Positions 1 to 10,124 of a stretch of 64,000 nt of DNA are shown here, piece by piece. Below the pieces are notes generated by a model. The model was given only the letters and a program-made list of their open reading frames with translations. It did not search any database and was not told where the DNA came from. Every line of letters starts with the position of its first letter. Positions within the stretch are counted from its first letter, which is position 1. Source of the stretch: Clostridia bacterium DTU065 (lineage in GTDB: Bacteria; Bacillota; DTU065); assembly GCA_001512545.1 (NCBI GenBank), contig LFSI01000088.1, positions 1 through 64,000 on the forward strand, given 5' to 3'. The position numbers and the translations under genes were made by a program.

Positions 1-10
1 CACGAAAATA

Positions 11-29
11 AAGAGCAACTTCAGCTCTT
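11..29 (-). terminator. Hairpin downstream of the TetR gene
   Basis: AAGAGC-aacttca-GCTCTT inverted repeat; on the minus strand followed by TATTTT. Confidence 0.55.
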
Positions 30-42
30 GCTGTTAAAAACT

Positions 43-684
43 TTATCCCTTTTTCCCGCCAATGCCGCGCTCCATCATGTCGACTGCTTTAATGGCTGCA
101 TCAAGAATCTCTTTGGGATCGCTGCTCGAAACCAGCTTATAGAGATTGGAAAACACGATCTCAATGATCCCCACCACAAACTCAGGAGAATACCTGTCAT
201 CGATTTCTCCAGATGCGATTGCTTTTTGGATGTATTCGTAAAAAGCCCGACTGTAGTCGTAGTACGGGAAAAACTCATAGAGGCGTTCTCGAAATTCCGT
301 ACTTTCCTCCATCAACCTGCTGAACAGATGCTGTAAGCGTTCATCTACTGGCAGCATGAAATTCATGGTGCTCTTCATGACGTCCCTGAGGGCGTTAAAA
401 AATCCTCCGCTCTCGTCTGACTTCTCCTGAAGAACTGGGAAAAAGTACGAGACCTTCTTTTTGACGATGAGGTCGATAATCGCCAAATACAAGCCGTATT
501 TGTCACCGAAGTGGTGATAAAAGCTACCTTTGCTCATCCCGGACTTCTTCAGAATCTCATTGAGGGATGCTTCCTCGTACTTCTTAGCACAAAACTCATC
601 AAGGGCAGCATCAAGGAGGTTTGGAAACTTCGGCAACGGGTTGCTTTCCCCTATAAGCAGTTGATAGTCATACTTCCTTTTCAT
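43..684 (-). CDS. TetR/AcrR family transcriptional regulator
   Basis: N-terminal HTH motif ...EEASLNEILKKSGMSKGSFYHHFGDKYGLYLAI typical of TetR; ATG at 684 (MKRKYDYQ) preferred over the upstream ORF start. Confidence 0.9.
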   Translation of the reverse strand: MKRKYDYQLLIGESNPLPKFPNLLDAALDEFCAKKYEEASLNEILKKSGMSKGSFYHHFGDKYGLYLAIIDLIVKKKVSYFFPVLQEKSDESGGFFNALRDVMKSTMNFMLPVDERLQHLFSRLMEESTEFRERLYEFFPYYDYSRAFYEYIQKAIASGEIDDRYSPEFVVGIIEIVFSNLYKLVSSSDPKEILDAAIKAVDMMERGIGGKKG

Positions 685-757
685 AGAAACCCCCTTCCCA
701 AAAATGAAACAATCTGTTCTGTACATTCCAAACGCGTGTAGCAATTCTTAGTGACTT

Positions 758-790
758 GTCTAGACCGTCTGGTCTAGACCACCTAGTCTA
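758..790. promoter_or_regulatory. Putative TetR-family operator: two overlapping dyads
   Basis: Perfect inverted repeat GTCTAGACC-gtct-GGTCTAGAC (758-779) plus a further half-site, TAGAC/GTCTA, 775-790. Confidence 0.75.
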
Positions 791-819
791 AAAATACTCC
801 AAGTTTTTGCTCTCGTCAA
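791..819 (-). promoter_or_regulatory. SigA-type promoter of the TetR gene
   Basis: Minus strand TTGACG - 17 nt - TATTTT, with the operator dyad immediately downstream of the -10. Confidence 0.65.
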
Positions 820-987
820 TAGCGTTTTTGGACGTAACGGCGCTTCCTTCAGAAAATCCCAGTTAGGAGACGATCTGTTAGGCTAAAACAGTCAAACGTG
901 ACATTTTCTCTGTTTTGGCAGGTACACCAAGAAACATCGCAGTTGGCTCTTAACTCTAGCCCAAAATATCAAATCCCTATACAACAA

Positions 988-1013
988 AACGCCGTCCCTT
1001 GTTGGACGGCGTT
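988..1013 (-). terminator. Rho-independent terminator of the V-ATPase operon
   Basis: Perfect 10-bp stem AACGCCGTCC-cttgtt-GGACGGCGTT, T-rich 3' tail on the minus strand. Confidence 0.9.
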
Positions 1014-1029
1014 TCATTCAGAGCGTTCA

Positions 1030-1668
1030 TTAGACGTTGCGCTCTGCAATCATCTCTTTAACTTTCATCAGACGCGTCAGGTTTGCACGTTCATTCTCGT
1101 CGAGTTTCATGGTAATGAACTTGATTGTCTCCTTCAGCTGAGGAATCATAACATGCTCCAAAGCATTCACGCGTCTTCTAGTTTTTTCGATTTCGTTGGC
1201 CAAGAGATCGCAGGTTTTTTCTATCTCTGCCAAGCGGATCAAATCGGGTAAAAGCTTTGCCAGACCGGCAATAGCACCATCAAGTTGAGGACTGGTCTGA
1301 ACCAGACCGTAGGAAAGCACAGCTTCTTTAAGGCTTTCCTCGCCAATTGTAAACTTAGGTACGTGTACCGACATGATGTTCCGTCTCTCTACGTCGATCT
1401 CGGCCTTCCTTGCAGGATACATCAACGCCTGCTCCATCATCTCCGGAGACATGACGCCCCGTGCAAGGGCAAACTCTGAGAGAGCCGCTGTCAGCTCTTT
1501 TTCTACTTTCTGCCTCAGCGCTGCGTTCTCCCTGACCAAGATGATAAAACGGCGCATCATCTCGTCCCGTTTGTCCTTCATCAGTTTGTGACCGCGAACT
1601 GCCACTGCAAGGCGTTTCTTAAGCCGCGACAGTTCCATGCGGGTGGGGTTTACGCGTAATATAGCCAT
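1030..1668 (-). CDS. ntpD: V-type ATP synthase subunit D
   Basis: [37 protein letters not shown] is characteristic of subunit D; operon position. Confidence 0.96.
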   Translation of the reverse strand: MAILRVNPTRMELSRLKKRLAVAVRGHKLMKDKRDEMMRRFIILVRENAALRQKVEKELTAALSEFALARGVMSPEMMEQALMYPARKAEIDVERRNIMSVHVPKFTIGEESLKEAVLSYGLVQTSPQLDGAIAGLAKLLPDLIRLAEIEKTCDLLANEIEKTRRRVNALEHVMIPQLKETIKFITMKLDENERANLTRLMKVKEMIAERNV

Positions 1669-3065
1669 TAGGCACCCCCTACTTCCGAATCCTCAACTGG
1701 CAGATATTTATCCAGCATTTCATCGCGAATACGCTTGAGTTCTGCACGCGGAAGTATCTTGAGCAGTTCCCAACCGATGTTCAGGGTAGTCTCAATATCT
1801 CTGTCGGTTGTGAATCCTTGATTGATATACTGCTTTTCGAACTCTTCAGCAAATGCTGCAAACAGCTTATCAGTATCGGAAAGGGCAGCTTCGCCCAAGA
1901 TAACTGCGAGCTCTTTCGCTTCCTTACCGCGCGAATACGCCGCAAAAAGCTGGTTCATAGTAGGAGCGTGATCCTCACGGGTTTTGCCCACACCGATACC
2001 CTTGTCCTTCAAACGAGAAAGGGAGGGCAGAACGTCGATCGGTGGAGCGATGCCCCTGCGATGCAGCTCACGGCTAAGAATAATTTGTCCTTCAGTAATA
2101 TAACCGGTAAGGTCCGGAATTGGATGGGTCTTGTCGTCTTCTGGCATGGTTAGAATTGGAATCAGCGTAACCGATCCGGGTTTACCTTTAATTCGTCCTG
2201 CACGTTCGTAAATCGTGGCAAGGTCTGTGTAGAGATATCCCGGATAGCCCCGACGACCTGGAACTTCTTTACGGGCAGCCGAAACTTCTCTCAAAGCTTC
2301 GGCATAGTTTGTCATGTCGATCAAGATAACCAAGACATGCATGTCTTTCTCAAATGCCAAGTACTCTGCAGCGGTGAGCGCGATACGCGGTGTGGCGATA
2401 CGCTCGATCGCAGGGTCATTGGCCAGGTTTACAAACAGCACAGCTCTTTCAATGGCACCGGTTGTACGGAAGTCATTGATGAAGTAGTCAGCTTCTTCGA
2501 AAGTGATGCCCATAGCACCGAAAACAACGGCAAAGTTAGATTCTTCTCCGCCTAAAACTTTCGCCTGTCTTGCAATCTGGGCAGCAAGTGCAGCGTGGGG
2601 AAGTCCCGAGCCGGAGAAAACCGGCAATTTCTGACCGCGAACCAGTGTGTTTAATCCGTCGATAGCACTGATACCGGTCTGAATAAACTCGTTCGGATAG
2701 TCTCGGGCGGTGGGGTTTAGTGGCGTGCCGTTAATGTCCAAACGGCTTTCGGGAATAACCTCTGGCCCGCCATCGCGAGGTCTTCCCAATCCATCGAAGA
2801 CCCGTCCCAACATGTCAATAGACACGCTGAGTTCAATACCCCGGCCAAGAAACCTTGCTTTGGCAGTAGAGATTTGAAGCCCCTGGGCGCTTTCGAAAAG
2901 CTGTACCAGCGCCTTGTCTCCGTTTATCTCTAGAACCCTTCCTTGGCGGATTTCGCCATTCGTCTGCTCGATTTCCACAAGTTCTTCGTATTTTACGCCC
3001 TCTACACCTTCAACGAGCATCAGGGGGCCAACTACTTCACGAATGTTGCGGTATTCTTTCAGCAT
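1668..3065 (-). CDS. ntpB: V-type ATP synthase subunit B
   Basis: [51 protein letters not shown]; start set at MLKEY. Confidence 0.97.
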   Translation of the reverse strand: MLKEYRNIREVVGPLMLVEGVEGVKYEELVEIEQTNGEIRQGRVLEINGDKALVQLFESAQGLQISTAKARFLGRGIELSVSIDMLGRVFDGLGRPRDGGPEVIPESRLDINGTPLNPTARDYPNEFIQTGISAIDGLNTLVRGQKLPVFSGSGLPHAALAAQIARQAKVLGGEESNFAVVFGAMGITFEEADYFINDFRTTGAIERAVLFVNLANDPAIERIATPRIALTAAEYLAFEKDMHVLVILIDMTNYAEALREVSAARKEVPGRRGYPGYLYTDLATIYERAGRIKGKPGSVTLIPILTMPEDDKTHPIPDLTGYITEGQIILSRELHRRGIAPPIDVLPSLSRLKDKGIGVGKTREDHAPTMNQLFAAYSRGKEAKELAVILGEAALSDTDKLFAAFAEEFEKQYINQGFTTDRDIETTLNIGWELLKILPRAELKRIRDEMLDKYLPVEDSEVGGA

Positions 3066-3069
3066 ACTA

Positions 3070-4836
3070 CTACACCTCCCCCTCAACCAGCGCTGCCATT
3101 TGACTGGATAGTTCTGCTTCTATTTGATCAAACTTCTCGAGTTCTGACTCCAAGATATATTTCATGCGGCCGATCTGCTCGCGAACAGGCAGCCCAATGA
3201 CTTCAGAAAGAGTAGCTCCAGCATCGAGAGCTTGATTGCCCTTTTCATAGAACTGCATGATGATCCGCATCATGCGGTGTTGCTTCGTCAAAGACGTAAA
3301 AGTATCTATGTCGTCGAAAGCGTTTTGATGCAGAAAATCTTCGCGAATCGAGCGAGCTACTTCCAGAGTCAATCTGTCACGCCACGACAAGGCATCGATA
3401 CCTACCAAACGAACGATTTCGTTGAGCTCTGCTTCCTGCGAGAGGATGCGCATAAACTCTGTTCTGAGCCTGGTCCATTCAGGAGCTACGTTGTTTTCGT
3501 ACCACTCGCCAATGCGGTCTACATACAGAGAATAGCTCTGTAGCCAGTCAATAGCTGGGAAGTGCCTTGCATAAGCCAAAGAAGCACTAAGACCCCAGAA
3601 AACTTTAACGATACGCAGGGTAGCTTGGCTTACCGGCTCCGAAAAGTCTCCGCCTGGAGGTGAAACAGCACCGATAGCTGTAATCGCACCAGATCGGTTC
3701 TCTGTTCCCAAAGTGCGGACCCAACCAGCTCGTTCGTAGAACTCAGCAAGACGGCTGGAAAGGTATGCCGGGTAGCCTTCTTCACCGGGCATTTCTTCCA
3801 AACGTCCGCTCATCTCTCTAAGAGCTTCTGCCCAGCGCGATGTGGAGTCTGCCATTACGGCTACTTTATATCCCATATCGCGGAAGTACTCCGCAATAGT
3901 AATACCTGTGTAGATGGAAGCCTCTCGAGCGGCAACTGGCATGTCCGAAGTGTTGGCGATAAGCACTGTGCGCTTCATTAGCGACTCGCCTGTACGCGGG
4001 TCGCGGAGTTCGGGGAACTCGTTCAAAACGTCCGTCATCTCGTTACCGCGCTCGCCGCAGCCGATGTAAACTACAATATCTGCGTCGGCCCACTTGGCCA
4101 GCTGATGTTGAACAACGGTTTTCCCAGATCCGAAAGGTCCGGGAACAGCTGCAACGCCGCCTTTTGCCACAGGGAAGAGAGCATCAATGATGCGCTGTCC
4201 TGTAACCATAGGTTCTGTTGGTGCCAATTTTTCAGCATACGGTCTGCCAATACGCACCGGCCAGCGCTGCATAAGTGTCAGCTCTTTTTCCGTTCCATCT
4301 GCAAGCTTTACTTTTGCGATGGGCTCTTCTACAGTGTACTCTCCTTCTGGAGCAATCCACTGAACGACACCTGACACCTTAGGTGGCACCATGATGCGAT
4401 GTTCAACTACTGTTGTCTCGTTAACGATTCCCAGAATGTCACCAGCGGTAACGCTGGCTCCAACCTCTACGCGTGGGTGAAACTGCCACTTTTTCGAGCG
4501 GTTCAGCGCTGGCACTTGTACCCCGCGAGCAATTCTATCTCCCACCTGGTCGCGAATGCGATCCAGGGGACGCTGAATTCCATCAAAGATGGACTCGATC
4601 AAACCTGGTCCAAGTTCCACCGACAGCGCGCTGCCGGTAGAGTATACGGGCTCTCCAGGTCCTAAGCCCGCTGTTTCTTCATATACCTGAATACTTGCGC
4701 GATCGCCGCGCAGTTCGATTATTTCACCAATAAGGCCTCGTTCGGATACCCTAACCACATCGAAGAGTCTGGCATCGGCCATTCCCTCTGCGATAATCAG
4801 TGGTCCGGCAACCTTGATAATCCTTCCCTGGCTCAT
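3070..4836 (-). CDS. ntpA: V-type ATP synthase catalytic subunit A
   Basis: P-loop [37 protein letters not shown]-terminus. Confidence 0.98.
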   Translation of the reverse strand: MSQGRIIKVAGPLIIAEGMADARLFDVVRVSERGLIGEIIELRGDRASIQVYEETAGLGPGEPVYSTGSALSVELGPGLIESIFDGIQRPLDRIRDQVGDRIARGVQVPALNRSKKWQFHPRVEVGASVTAGDILGIVNETTVVEHRIMVPPKVSGVVQWIAPEGEYTVEEPIAKVKLADGTEKELTLMQRWPVRIGRPYAEKLAPTEPMVTGQRIIDALFPVAKGGVAAVPGPFGSGKTVVQHQLAKWADADIVVYIGCGERGNEMTDVLNEFPELRDPRTGESLMKRTVLIANTSDMPVAAREASIYTGITIAEYFRDMGYKVAVMADSTSRWAEALREMSGRLEEMPGEEGYPAYLSSRLAEFYERAGWVRTLGTENRSGAITAIGAVSPPGGDFSEPVSQATLRIVKVFWGLSASLAYARHFPAIDWLQSYSLYVDRIGEWYENNVAPEWTRLRTEFMRILSQEAELNEIVRLVGIDALSWRDRLTLEVARSIREDFLHQNAFDDIDTFTSLTKQHRMMRIIMQFYEKGNQALDAGATLSEVIGLPVREQIGRMKYILESELEKFDQIEAELSSQMAALVEGEV

Positions 4837-5168
4837 TCAGCATTACCCTCTTTCGTTAACAGAATATCAACCCCAACTGCCTTTTCGACATTGGCATGGA
4901 TCCTGCTCATTCCGTAGTTGTTGCTGCCGCGGCTGCCGGGGATCGGTATAATAGCTGGTAACATCTCTTCCCGATAGCGGGATATCTGTTCAGGAATCGC
5001 AGCCGCCGCGTCTTCGGTAATAAATATCACCGCGTACTTTTCCATAGCCAATTTGCGTACTGCTGCCGAAACTTCCGCTTCAGTTTGGGTAGGTATAACT
5101 GTCAGCCCCAAGGCCTTAAATGCCAATACCACATCTTTTTCTCCGACTGCCGCCATCTTAGTTCGCAT
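4833..5168 (-). CDS. ntpG: V-type ATP synthase subunit F
   Basis: [26 protein letters not shown]...VIFITEDAA; start at 5168 overlaps the subunit C stop. Confidence 0.92.
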   Translation of the reverse strand: MRTKMAAVGEKDVVLAFKALGLTVIPTQTEAEVSAAVRKLAMEKYAVIFITEDAAAAIPEQISRYREEMLPAIIPIPGSRGSNNYGMSRIHANVEKAVGVDILLTKEGNAE

Positions 5169-6150
5169 AACCCTCACGCAACCTTTCCTCGAGCAATGCT
5201 GACGGGAATCCTGACAGTCGTGCTGAAAGAATAAGCCGAACTGCTGTAGCTTCACGCTCCCGTGCTAAAAGATACCCTACCACAGGCAAGACGCTCAGCG
5301 GATCGTAGCGATGAGGTCGAATTATCGAGAGCAAGTAGTCCTCGCGCAGCTTTTCCAAGAACGCCAAACCGCTTCCGCTTTGATAGGCTTTAAGACCTTT
5401 AATCATCTGCGAAGCGTATGGTTTCCCAGCGACAATCTGACTCAAAAGCTCAGGGTGTTCCACAAGCTTCAGAACATCGTCAGCTCGAAGTTTCCCGCCC
5501 TCCACTAGTAACGGTTCGGCAAAATCCGCTCCCCGTCCCATTTCTCGAACTCTAAGGGCGATCAAGATGTTGACCAGATCCGCTTTGTCGCTGAAGTACT
5601 GTTTGATCGCTTCGGTTTTGGAATGCGCAAGACGACGGTTGATAAAACGATACATCGCCCGATCAAGTTCGCCATCGATCTTGACTGGATCTATATCAGA
5701 GGAAAGAATTACCTCAAGTTTTGCGGCACTCTCCCTCAACTCTGCAATGGGAATTTCGTGATAATTACCATTTTCGACGCAGGCGCGCAAAAGCTCCCTG
5801 GGTATCAAACCGTTAGGCGATAGTTCGAAGGAAATGTTCTCCCCAAGGGCTTTAGCTTTGAAAAGGGTCTTTAGATTGTGAACATCATACTCGATGAAAA
5901 AACAGTCCGTGACTTCTGGCTCTGGGGTGTTTTGACGCACGAATTCGTATGCCTCTGCAATTCGGTTAGCAGCGATTTTTTCCACATCGGATTGAGAGTA
6001 GGCGTCGCCCCAACCCAACTCTGCCAGAGCACGGTAAAACTCATCAACAGTCTGGGTTGCCAGTAAGCGATCCAAACCTGATTTACCCAATAGTCCGCGT
6101 TCCATGACGCTGATGCGTCCCGCGGCATATGGATGGCTTTGTTTTGCCAA
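5158..6150 (-). CDS. ntpC: V-type ATP synthase subunit C (AC39-like)
   Basis: YAAGRISVMERGLLGKSGLDRLL...HNLKTLFKAK; operon position. Confidence 0.93.
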   Translation of the reverse strand: MAKQSHPYAAGRISVMERGLLGKSGLDRLLATQTVDEFYRALAELGWGDAYSQSDVEKIAANRIAEAYEFVRQNTPEPEVTDCFFIEYDVHNLKTLFKAKALGENISFELSPNGLIPRELLRACVENGNYHEIPIAELRESAAKLEVILSSDIDPVKIDGELDRAMYRFINRRLAHSKTEAIKQYFSDKADLVNILIALRVREMGRGADFAEPLLVEGGKLRADDVLKLVEHPELLSQIVAGKPYASQMIKGLKAYQSGSGLAFLEKLREDYLLSIIRPHRYDPLSVLPVVGYLLAREREATAVRLILSARLSGFPSALLEERLREGYAN

Positions 6151-6177
6151 GGTTAAACCTCCTTGCTTCGAGCAGAC

Positions 6178-6783
6178 TTACTTATCCGTGTGTGGAAACA
6201 AAATCGACGCGACCTCGTTCTCCAGTTCGACTTGCTTCATGGTCAATATGGCTGCAAAAGTACAGTTTGTCTCAACCCCGCCGCTAGACAGGATGCAACC
6301 GGCGCCGATTTCTCTTCTCTCTTTAGAGAGCTTTAAGTCGCCAGCCTTACCAGAAGCCCGCAGCTCTTTATTGATGCTTGTAATAAACTGCTCGGTAAAC
6401 ACATCCTCGCTCTTGGGATCGATAATGATCTCTTCATCGCCTTTTGCTTGAAGAAGCAGGGTGCGCATGAACCTTTGCACCTGATCTACAGGAAGTGACT
6501 GCATCTTCTCTAAAGCTTTTTCGAAAGCGAGTTTGATAACATCTCTCTTCATTGCCAAATCGAGCTTGCGCTCTTCGAGTTGCGCCATGCTCAACATGCG
6601 CTGGTGCTGCACAGCAGCGTCGTTTTTGGCCTTTTCCAACGCTTTCTGTCGTTCTTTGGCAAACTCATCCTGCTGCGCCTTCCGTCTTTCTTCAATGCGA
6701 CTTTGGGCGTTGGCAAGCATTTGGGCAGCGTCGGCTTTCGCATCATCCAATATCTTTTTGACAATCGGTTCTACCGTCATCAC
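6178..6783 (-). CDS. ntpE: V-type ATP synthase subunit E
   Basis: Coiled-coil N-terminus, ILDDAKADAAQMLANAQSRIEERR; ...GGVETNCTFAAIL; operon position. Confidence 0.9.
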   Translation of the reverse strand: MMTVEPIVKKILDDAKADAAQMLANAQSRIEERRKAQQDEFAKERQKALEKAKNDAAVQHQRMLSMAQLEERKLDLAMKRDVIKLAFEKALEKMQSLPVDQVQRFMRTLLLQAKGDEEIIIDPKSEDVFTEQFITSINKELRASGKAGDLKLSKERREIGAGCILSSGGVETNCTFAAILTMKQVELENEVASILFPHTDK

Positions 6784-6822
6784 GCAGCCCTCCTTCTTAT
6801 TTCTCCACTGTCATCTGTGAAC

Positions 6823-7299
6823 TTATAGTGCGACGAACCAAACCAGTAAGAAGGAAGCCAAGAATGCTAGAACTGCGTAAGTCTCAACCATAACGGTCAT
6901 GGTAATACCGCGACCACCCAGTTCAGGGTTGCGTCCAGTCATGGTAATACCGGCAGCGGCCATTTGACCCTGGTAAACGGCTGAGAGACCACCAACTATT
7001 GTAATCGGTAAGCAACCGAGGAAGATCTGGAGCCCTTGTGTCAATGAAAGGTCAATCATTCCGCCAAGGAAACCAGTCTTAATGAGCACGATAAATGCAA
7101 TCAAGAAACCATAAACGCCTTGTGTACCAGGAAGCAGTTGCATAACCAATACTTGACCAAATGTATCTGGATTCTCACTGACTACACCTGCGCCTGCTTG
7201 ACCCGCAGTGCGAACAGCTTTTGCCGAACCCAAACCTCCACCAAGTACTGACAATCCTGCACCAACTAGGGCTAAAATCTGTCCCCATGCTAAATTCAT
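6823..7299 (-). CDS. ntpK: V-type ATP synthase subunit K (membrane rotor c subunit)
   Basis: Double-hairpin c subunit; QLLPGTQGVYGF, YQGQMAAAG and MVETYAVLAF motifs. Confidence 0.97.
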   Translation of the reverse strand: MNLAWGQILALVGAGLSVLGGGLGSAKAVRTAGQAGAGVVSENPDTFGQVLVMQLLPGTQGVYGFLIAFIVLIKTGFLGGMIDLSLTQGLQIFLGCLPITIVGGLSAVYQGQMAAAGITMTGRNPELGGRGITMTVMVETYAVLAFLASFLLVWFVAL

Positions 7300-7355
7300 A
7301 TACAGTTCCCCCTATACTTAAAGTGATTTATATTCTAGGCTAACGCCAAAACAAA

Positions 7356-9251
7356 CTAAGACAAAGAGTCCTCTTTGACTTGCATATACTTAGTGACTAC
7401 CTTCAAAGGACGGAAAGTGCGACCACCCGCTTCGTAGAACTTGCTGAAAAACTCAATGTACTGTAGACGGCTGGCATGGACAAATGCACCTAGTGCGTTG
7501 ATAAAGAGGTTAAATGCATGTCCCACTAGTAGGAAAGCAGCACCAAGAACAAACCCGATGGGGTTGCCCATGATCATGCCTGCAACCGTGTTGAAAACCA
7601 TACCGATAATGCCTGTGGCAAGTCCCATACCGAAGAGACGGGCATAACTCAAAATATCGCTCAAGTAACCAGATAGATTATACAGTGAGCCAAGTCCACT
7701 CAAGAGCTTCTTGAGAGGTCCGCCTTGTGCGTTCCTTCCTGCAGTCAGGGCTAAGCCGCCTACACCAATAATTGACAGAACCTTGCCGACACCGGCCAGC
7801 TGAGGCACTGCAAGCATTGGAAGGCCGAACAGCGTCAGAACCCACAAGCCCTGATCCAAAATGGCATCTAAAACCTTTCCGCGCTTGATGTTCATGTAGG
7901 CTGCAAAGCCAAGGCCCGCTAGCAGATGGATGAAACCTACTCCGAAGCACAGTCCGAGCATCAGAAGAGGTTCGTCCATAGGAGCAAAGAGCCAAGGAGT
8001 TATTTCGATACCGAAAATACCTCCAAACATGAATCCCCAAAAAGCGGTTGCTACTCCGCCGAGAATCAAGATCCCAGCGATCTGCTTTATCATGCCTTGA
8101 GGCTTCATGAACTTAAGGAATAGTGCAGCTAGAATGCTCATGATAATGCCGTAGCCGGCATCGCCCACCATCATACCGAACAAAAGCACGAAAAACGGGC
8201 CCATGACCGTCGTTGGATCAAATCCCTTGTAGGATGGCAGAGAGAACATCGCCACGACGCCTTCGAACTGTGAAGCAAACCACTTGTTCTTCAACAGCAC
8301 CGGTGGTTTGTCGTCATCTTCCGGATCGGCGACCTCCAGGACGGTGTTTGGCGAGATCTTCTTAATCTCTTTTTCCAAAGCAGGCACTTTCTCAGCTGGC
8401 ACCCAGCCGTGCATAAGGAACGCCTTCTCGGTGCAGAGCAGTCTTTGAGTAGCACGCAGGCGATCTCTTTGGATCAGTTCTAAGTCGTATGCAGCCTCAA
8501 GCGCAGGTAGATATTGGGCTAGACTCCGCTTTTCCTCCGACAGAGTCTGAGATCGTCTGTTGAGCTTAGCTAGTTCAAGCTCGAGCATGCGGATGTTATT
8601 ATCAAAAGTACCCTGAATGCCGGAGAAATGGGCTCTTGCAAAGCCCGCTTCCTTGAAGATGGGAGCAAGACTTTCACTATCGTCCTTGTGGTTTACAACC
8701 AAAACGTTGACCCCCGAGCGGTCCCTGGACAGCACCTCAACTACTGCCCCTGATGCTGTCATCTGCTCCACAAAGTAGTCAGCCTTAAACTTCTCTACAA
8801 TACCTAGCTGAACGTGGCAGTGTTCTGTATCCTTCACCTGTTCTACGGGGATGGTCAACTCTCTCCAAGGCTGCCACTGCTCAATCTGATTATCGATGCG
8901 AGCTCTGCTTCCCCGTATCTCCAACAGGTTGCGTTCGATCTCTTCTAAACGAGAAAGCACCGAACTCAGCTGTTCTTCCTCGACCAGACTGGGGTCTAAA
9001 ACGGGTTTTTCAGCAAACAAACCGCCTTTTTTCTCGCCGTAGCCAGCAAGGGCTTTGATGGCACTTTCAATCTGAGCCAACCTCTTTTCGGATGCTTCAA
9101 GGGCCTCTGAATCTGCTGCAAACGCCTGCAGCTCTTCATCGTCATGTTCTGAGATCTCTATGCATCCCATTTTCTGCATGCTCGTAAGCAGTTTTTCACA
9201 ATCTTCGCGCATAGCCACCAGTGTGACTTTCTTCATTTCAACGATGGCCAT
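7356..9251 (-). CDS. ntpI: V-type ATP synthase subunit I (a subunit)
   Basis: MAIVEMKKVTLVAMREDCEKLL...FFVLLFGMMVGDAGYG...SYARLFGMGLATG. Confidence 0.97.
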   Translation of the reverse strand: MAIVEMKKVTLVAMREDCEKLLTSMQKMGCIEISEHDDEELQAFAADSEALEASEKRLAQIESAIKALAGYGEKKGGLFAEKPVLDPSLVEEEQLSSVLSRLEEIERNLLEIRGSRARIDNQIEQWQPWRELTIPVEQVKDTEHCHVQLGIVEKFKADYFVEQMTASGAVVEVLSRDRSGVNVLVVNHKDDSESLAPIFKEAGFARAHFSGIQGTFDNNIRMLELELAKLNRRSQTLSEEKRSLAQYLPALEAAYDLELIQRDRLRATQRLLCTEKAFLMHGWVPAEKVPALEKEIKKISPNTVLEVADPEDDDKPPVLLKNKWFASQFEGVVAMFSLPSYKGFDPTTVMGPFFVLLFGMMVGDAGYGIIMSILAALFLKFMKPQGMIKQIAGILILGGVATAFWGFMFGGIFGIEITPWLFAPMDEPLLMLGLCFGVGFIHLLAGLGFAAYMNIKRGKVLDAILDQGLWVLTLFGLPMLAVPQLAGVGKVLSIIGVGGLALTAGRNAQGGPLKKLLSGLGSLYNLSGYLSDILSYARLFGMGLATGIIGMVFNTVAGMIMGNPIGFVLGAAFLLVGHAFNLFINALGAFVHASRLQYIEFFSKFYEAGGRTFRPLKVVTKYMQVKEDSLS

Positions 9252-9255
9252 CTGA

Positions 9256-9573
9256 TCACGATCCTTTCAGGACACGATCTATGATGAGATCGCACGCTTG
9301 GGGAAGGCGGTTCAGCGCCTCCGCGCGTACTGCTTCACGCTGTTCAGCTCTCTGTGCCCTAATGCTATCAATCTCGTCCTGTGTTTTCTGCTTCTCTTGC
9401 TCAAGAAAAGCTTGTACACTTTGCCTGGTCTCTACTACAGCCTTCTGTGCTTCGGCGGACAACGTTTCTTCTGCAGCTTTGATCACTTCTCTTACATCTT
9501 CTGCAGCTTTTTCTCGTATTTCAGCAGCTTCCTGCTCCGCCTGTTTAATCCTATTGAGAACTTCCAATGACAA
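9256..9573 (-). CDS. ntpF: V-type ATP synthase peripheral stalk subunit (G/H-like)
   Basis: Alanine/glutamate-rich coiled coil MSLEVLNRIKQAEQEAAEIREKAAEDVREVIKAAE; first gene of the operon. Confidence 0.85.
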   Translation of the reverse strand: MSLEVLNRIKQAEQEAAEIREKAAEDVREVIKAAEETLSAEAQKAVVETRQSVQAFLEQEKQKTQDEIDSIRAQRAEQREAVRAEALNRLPQACDLIIDRVLKGS

Positions 9574-9697
9574 CTAAATCCCACCTTTCTGCTTCAGAGT
9601 GTGCGTTGTCGTTTGTATGGAACACAGTTTGCACTTAAACCAAGGCAATACTAACTGAAGGGTATGCCAATAGAAAGACGACTGTCTCTCCTACCCT

Positions 9698-9766
9698 TTA
9701 CATAATACTTATGAACTTATCCTTTGTATTCAAAACCGGCACTCCGGTGTTTGTAACAGCTTCCAT
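9698..9766 (-). CDS. Candidate 22-aa leader peptide MEAVTNTGVPVLNTKDKFISIM
   Basis: ATG preceded by GGCAGGAG with 8-nt spacing, in the leader of the V-ATPase operon; no homology known. Confidence 0.35.
   Translation of the reverse strand: MEAVTNTGVPVLNTKDKFISIM
9735..9748 (-). promoter_or_regulatory. Attenuator-like hairpin in the V-ATPase leader
   Basis: Minus strand ACCGG-AGTG-CCGGT then TTT; its 3' arm GCCGGT can instead pair with ACCGGC at 9780-9785 next to the small-ORF SD. Confidence 0.4.
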
Positions 9767-9831
9767 CTTATAAACTCCTGCCGGTTATTGAACATTCTCC
9801 TGTAATATACTACCATAATCTATAGACCCTT

Positions 9832-9898
9832 AGCCAAGTACCTTCCGGTATGTGCTGCACAGGCAGAGCGATTGACACACCGTAAGTGTTTCGCGGCT
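9832..9898 (-). ncRNA. Candidate multi-helix junction RNA element in the V-ATPase leader
   Basis: Minus strand: AGCC closing helix with GGCU; inside it GCGA/UCGC, UGUG-cag-CACA and UACC-ggaa-GGUA helices. Confidence 0.4.
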
Positions 9899-10115
9899 TT
9901 TCAGTTTTATCCTTTTTTGTCAACTGTAGTTGGGTTCTACACCAGAACGATGTAGGAATCCGTTCGGCTTCTTGTTTGAAAAAGCATACGATGAAACCAT
10001 ATAATCATACATTACAACAAATCGGCCCTTTGAAACCCTTACGACCGGCAAACCTTCTCGTTCTGGGGTTGGATCGGTTTTCCAACAATACGATTTTTAA
10101 ACATCACTGCCTTTT

Positions 10116-10124
10116 ATTATAGCA
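10116..10124 (-). promoter_or_regulatory. Extended -10 promoter element (TGnTATAAT), V-ATPase leader
   Basis: Minus strand TGCTATAAT about 540 nt upstream of ntpF. Confidence 0.55.

Noticed and set aside
9886-10122. 78-aa plus-strand ORF in the lepB/ntpF intergenic region
   Set aside because: No ribosome-binding site, no recognisable motif, and overlaps the better-supported minus-strand leader.
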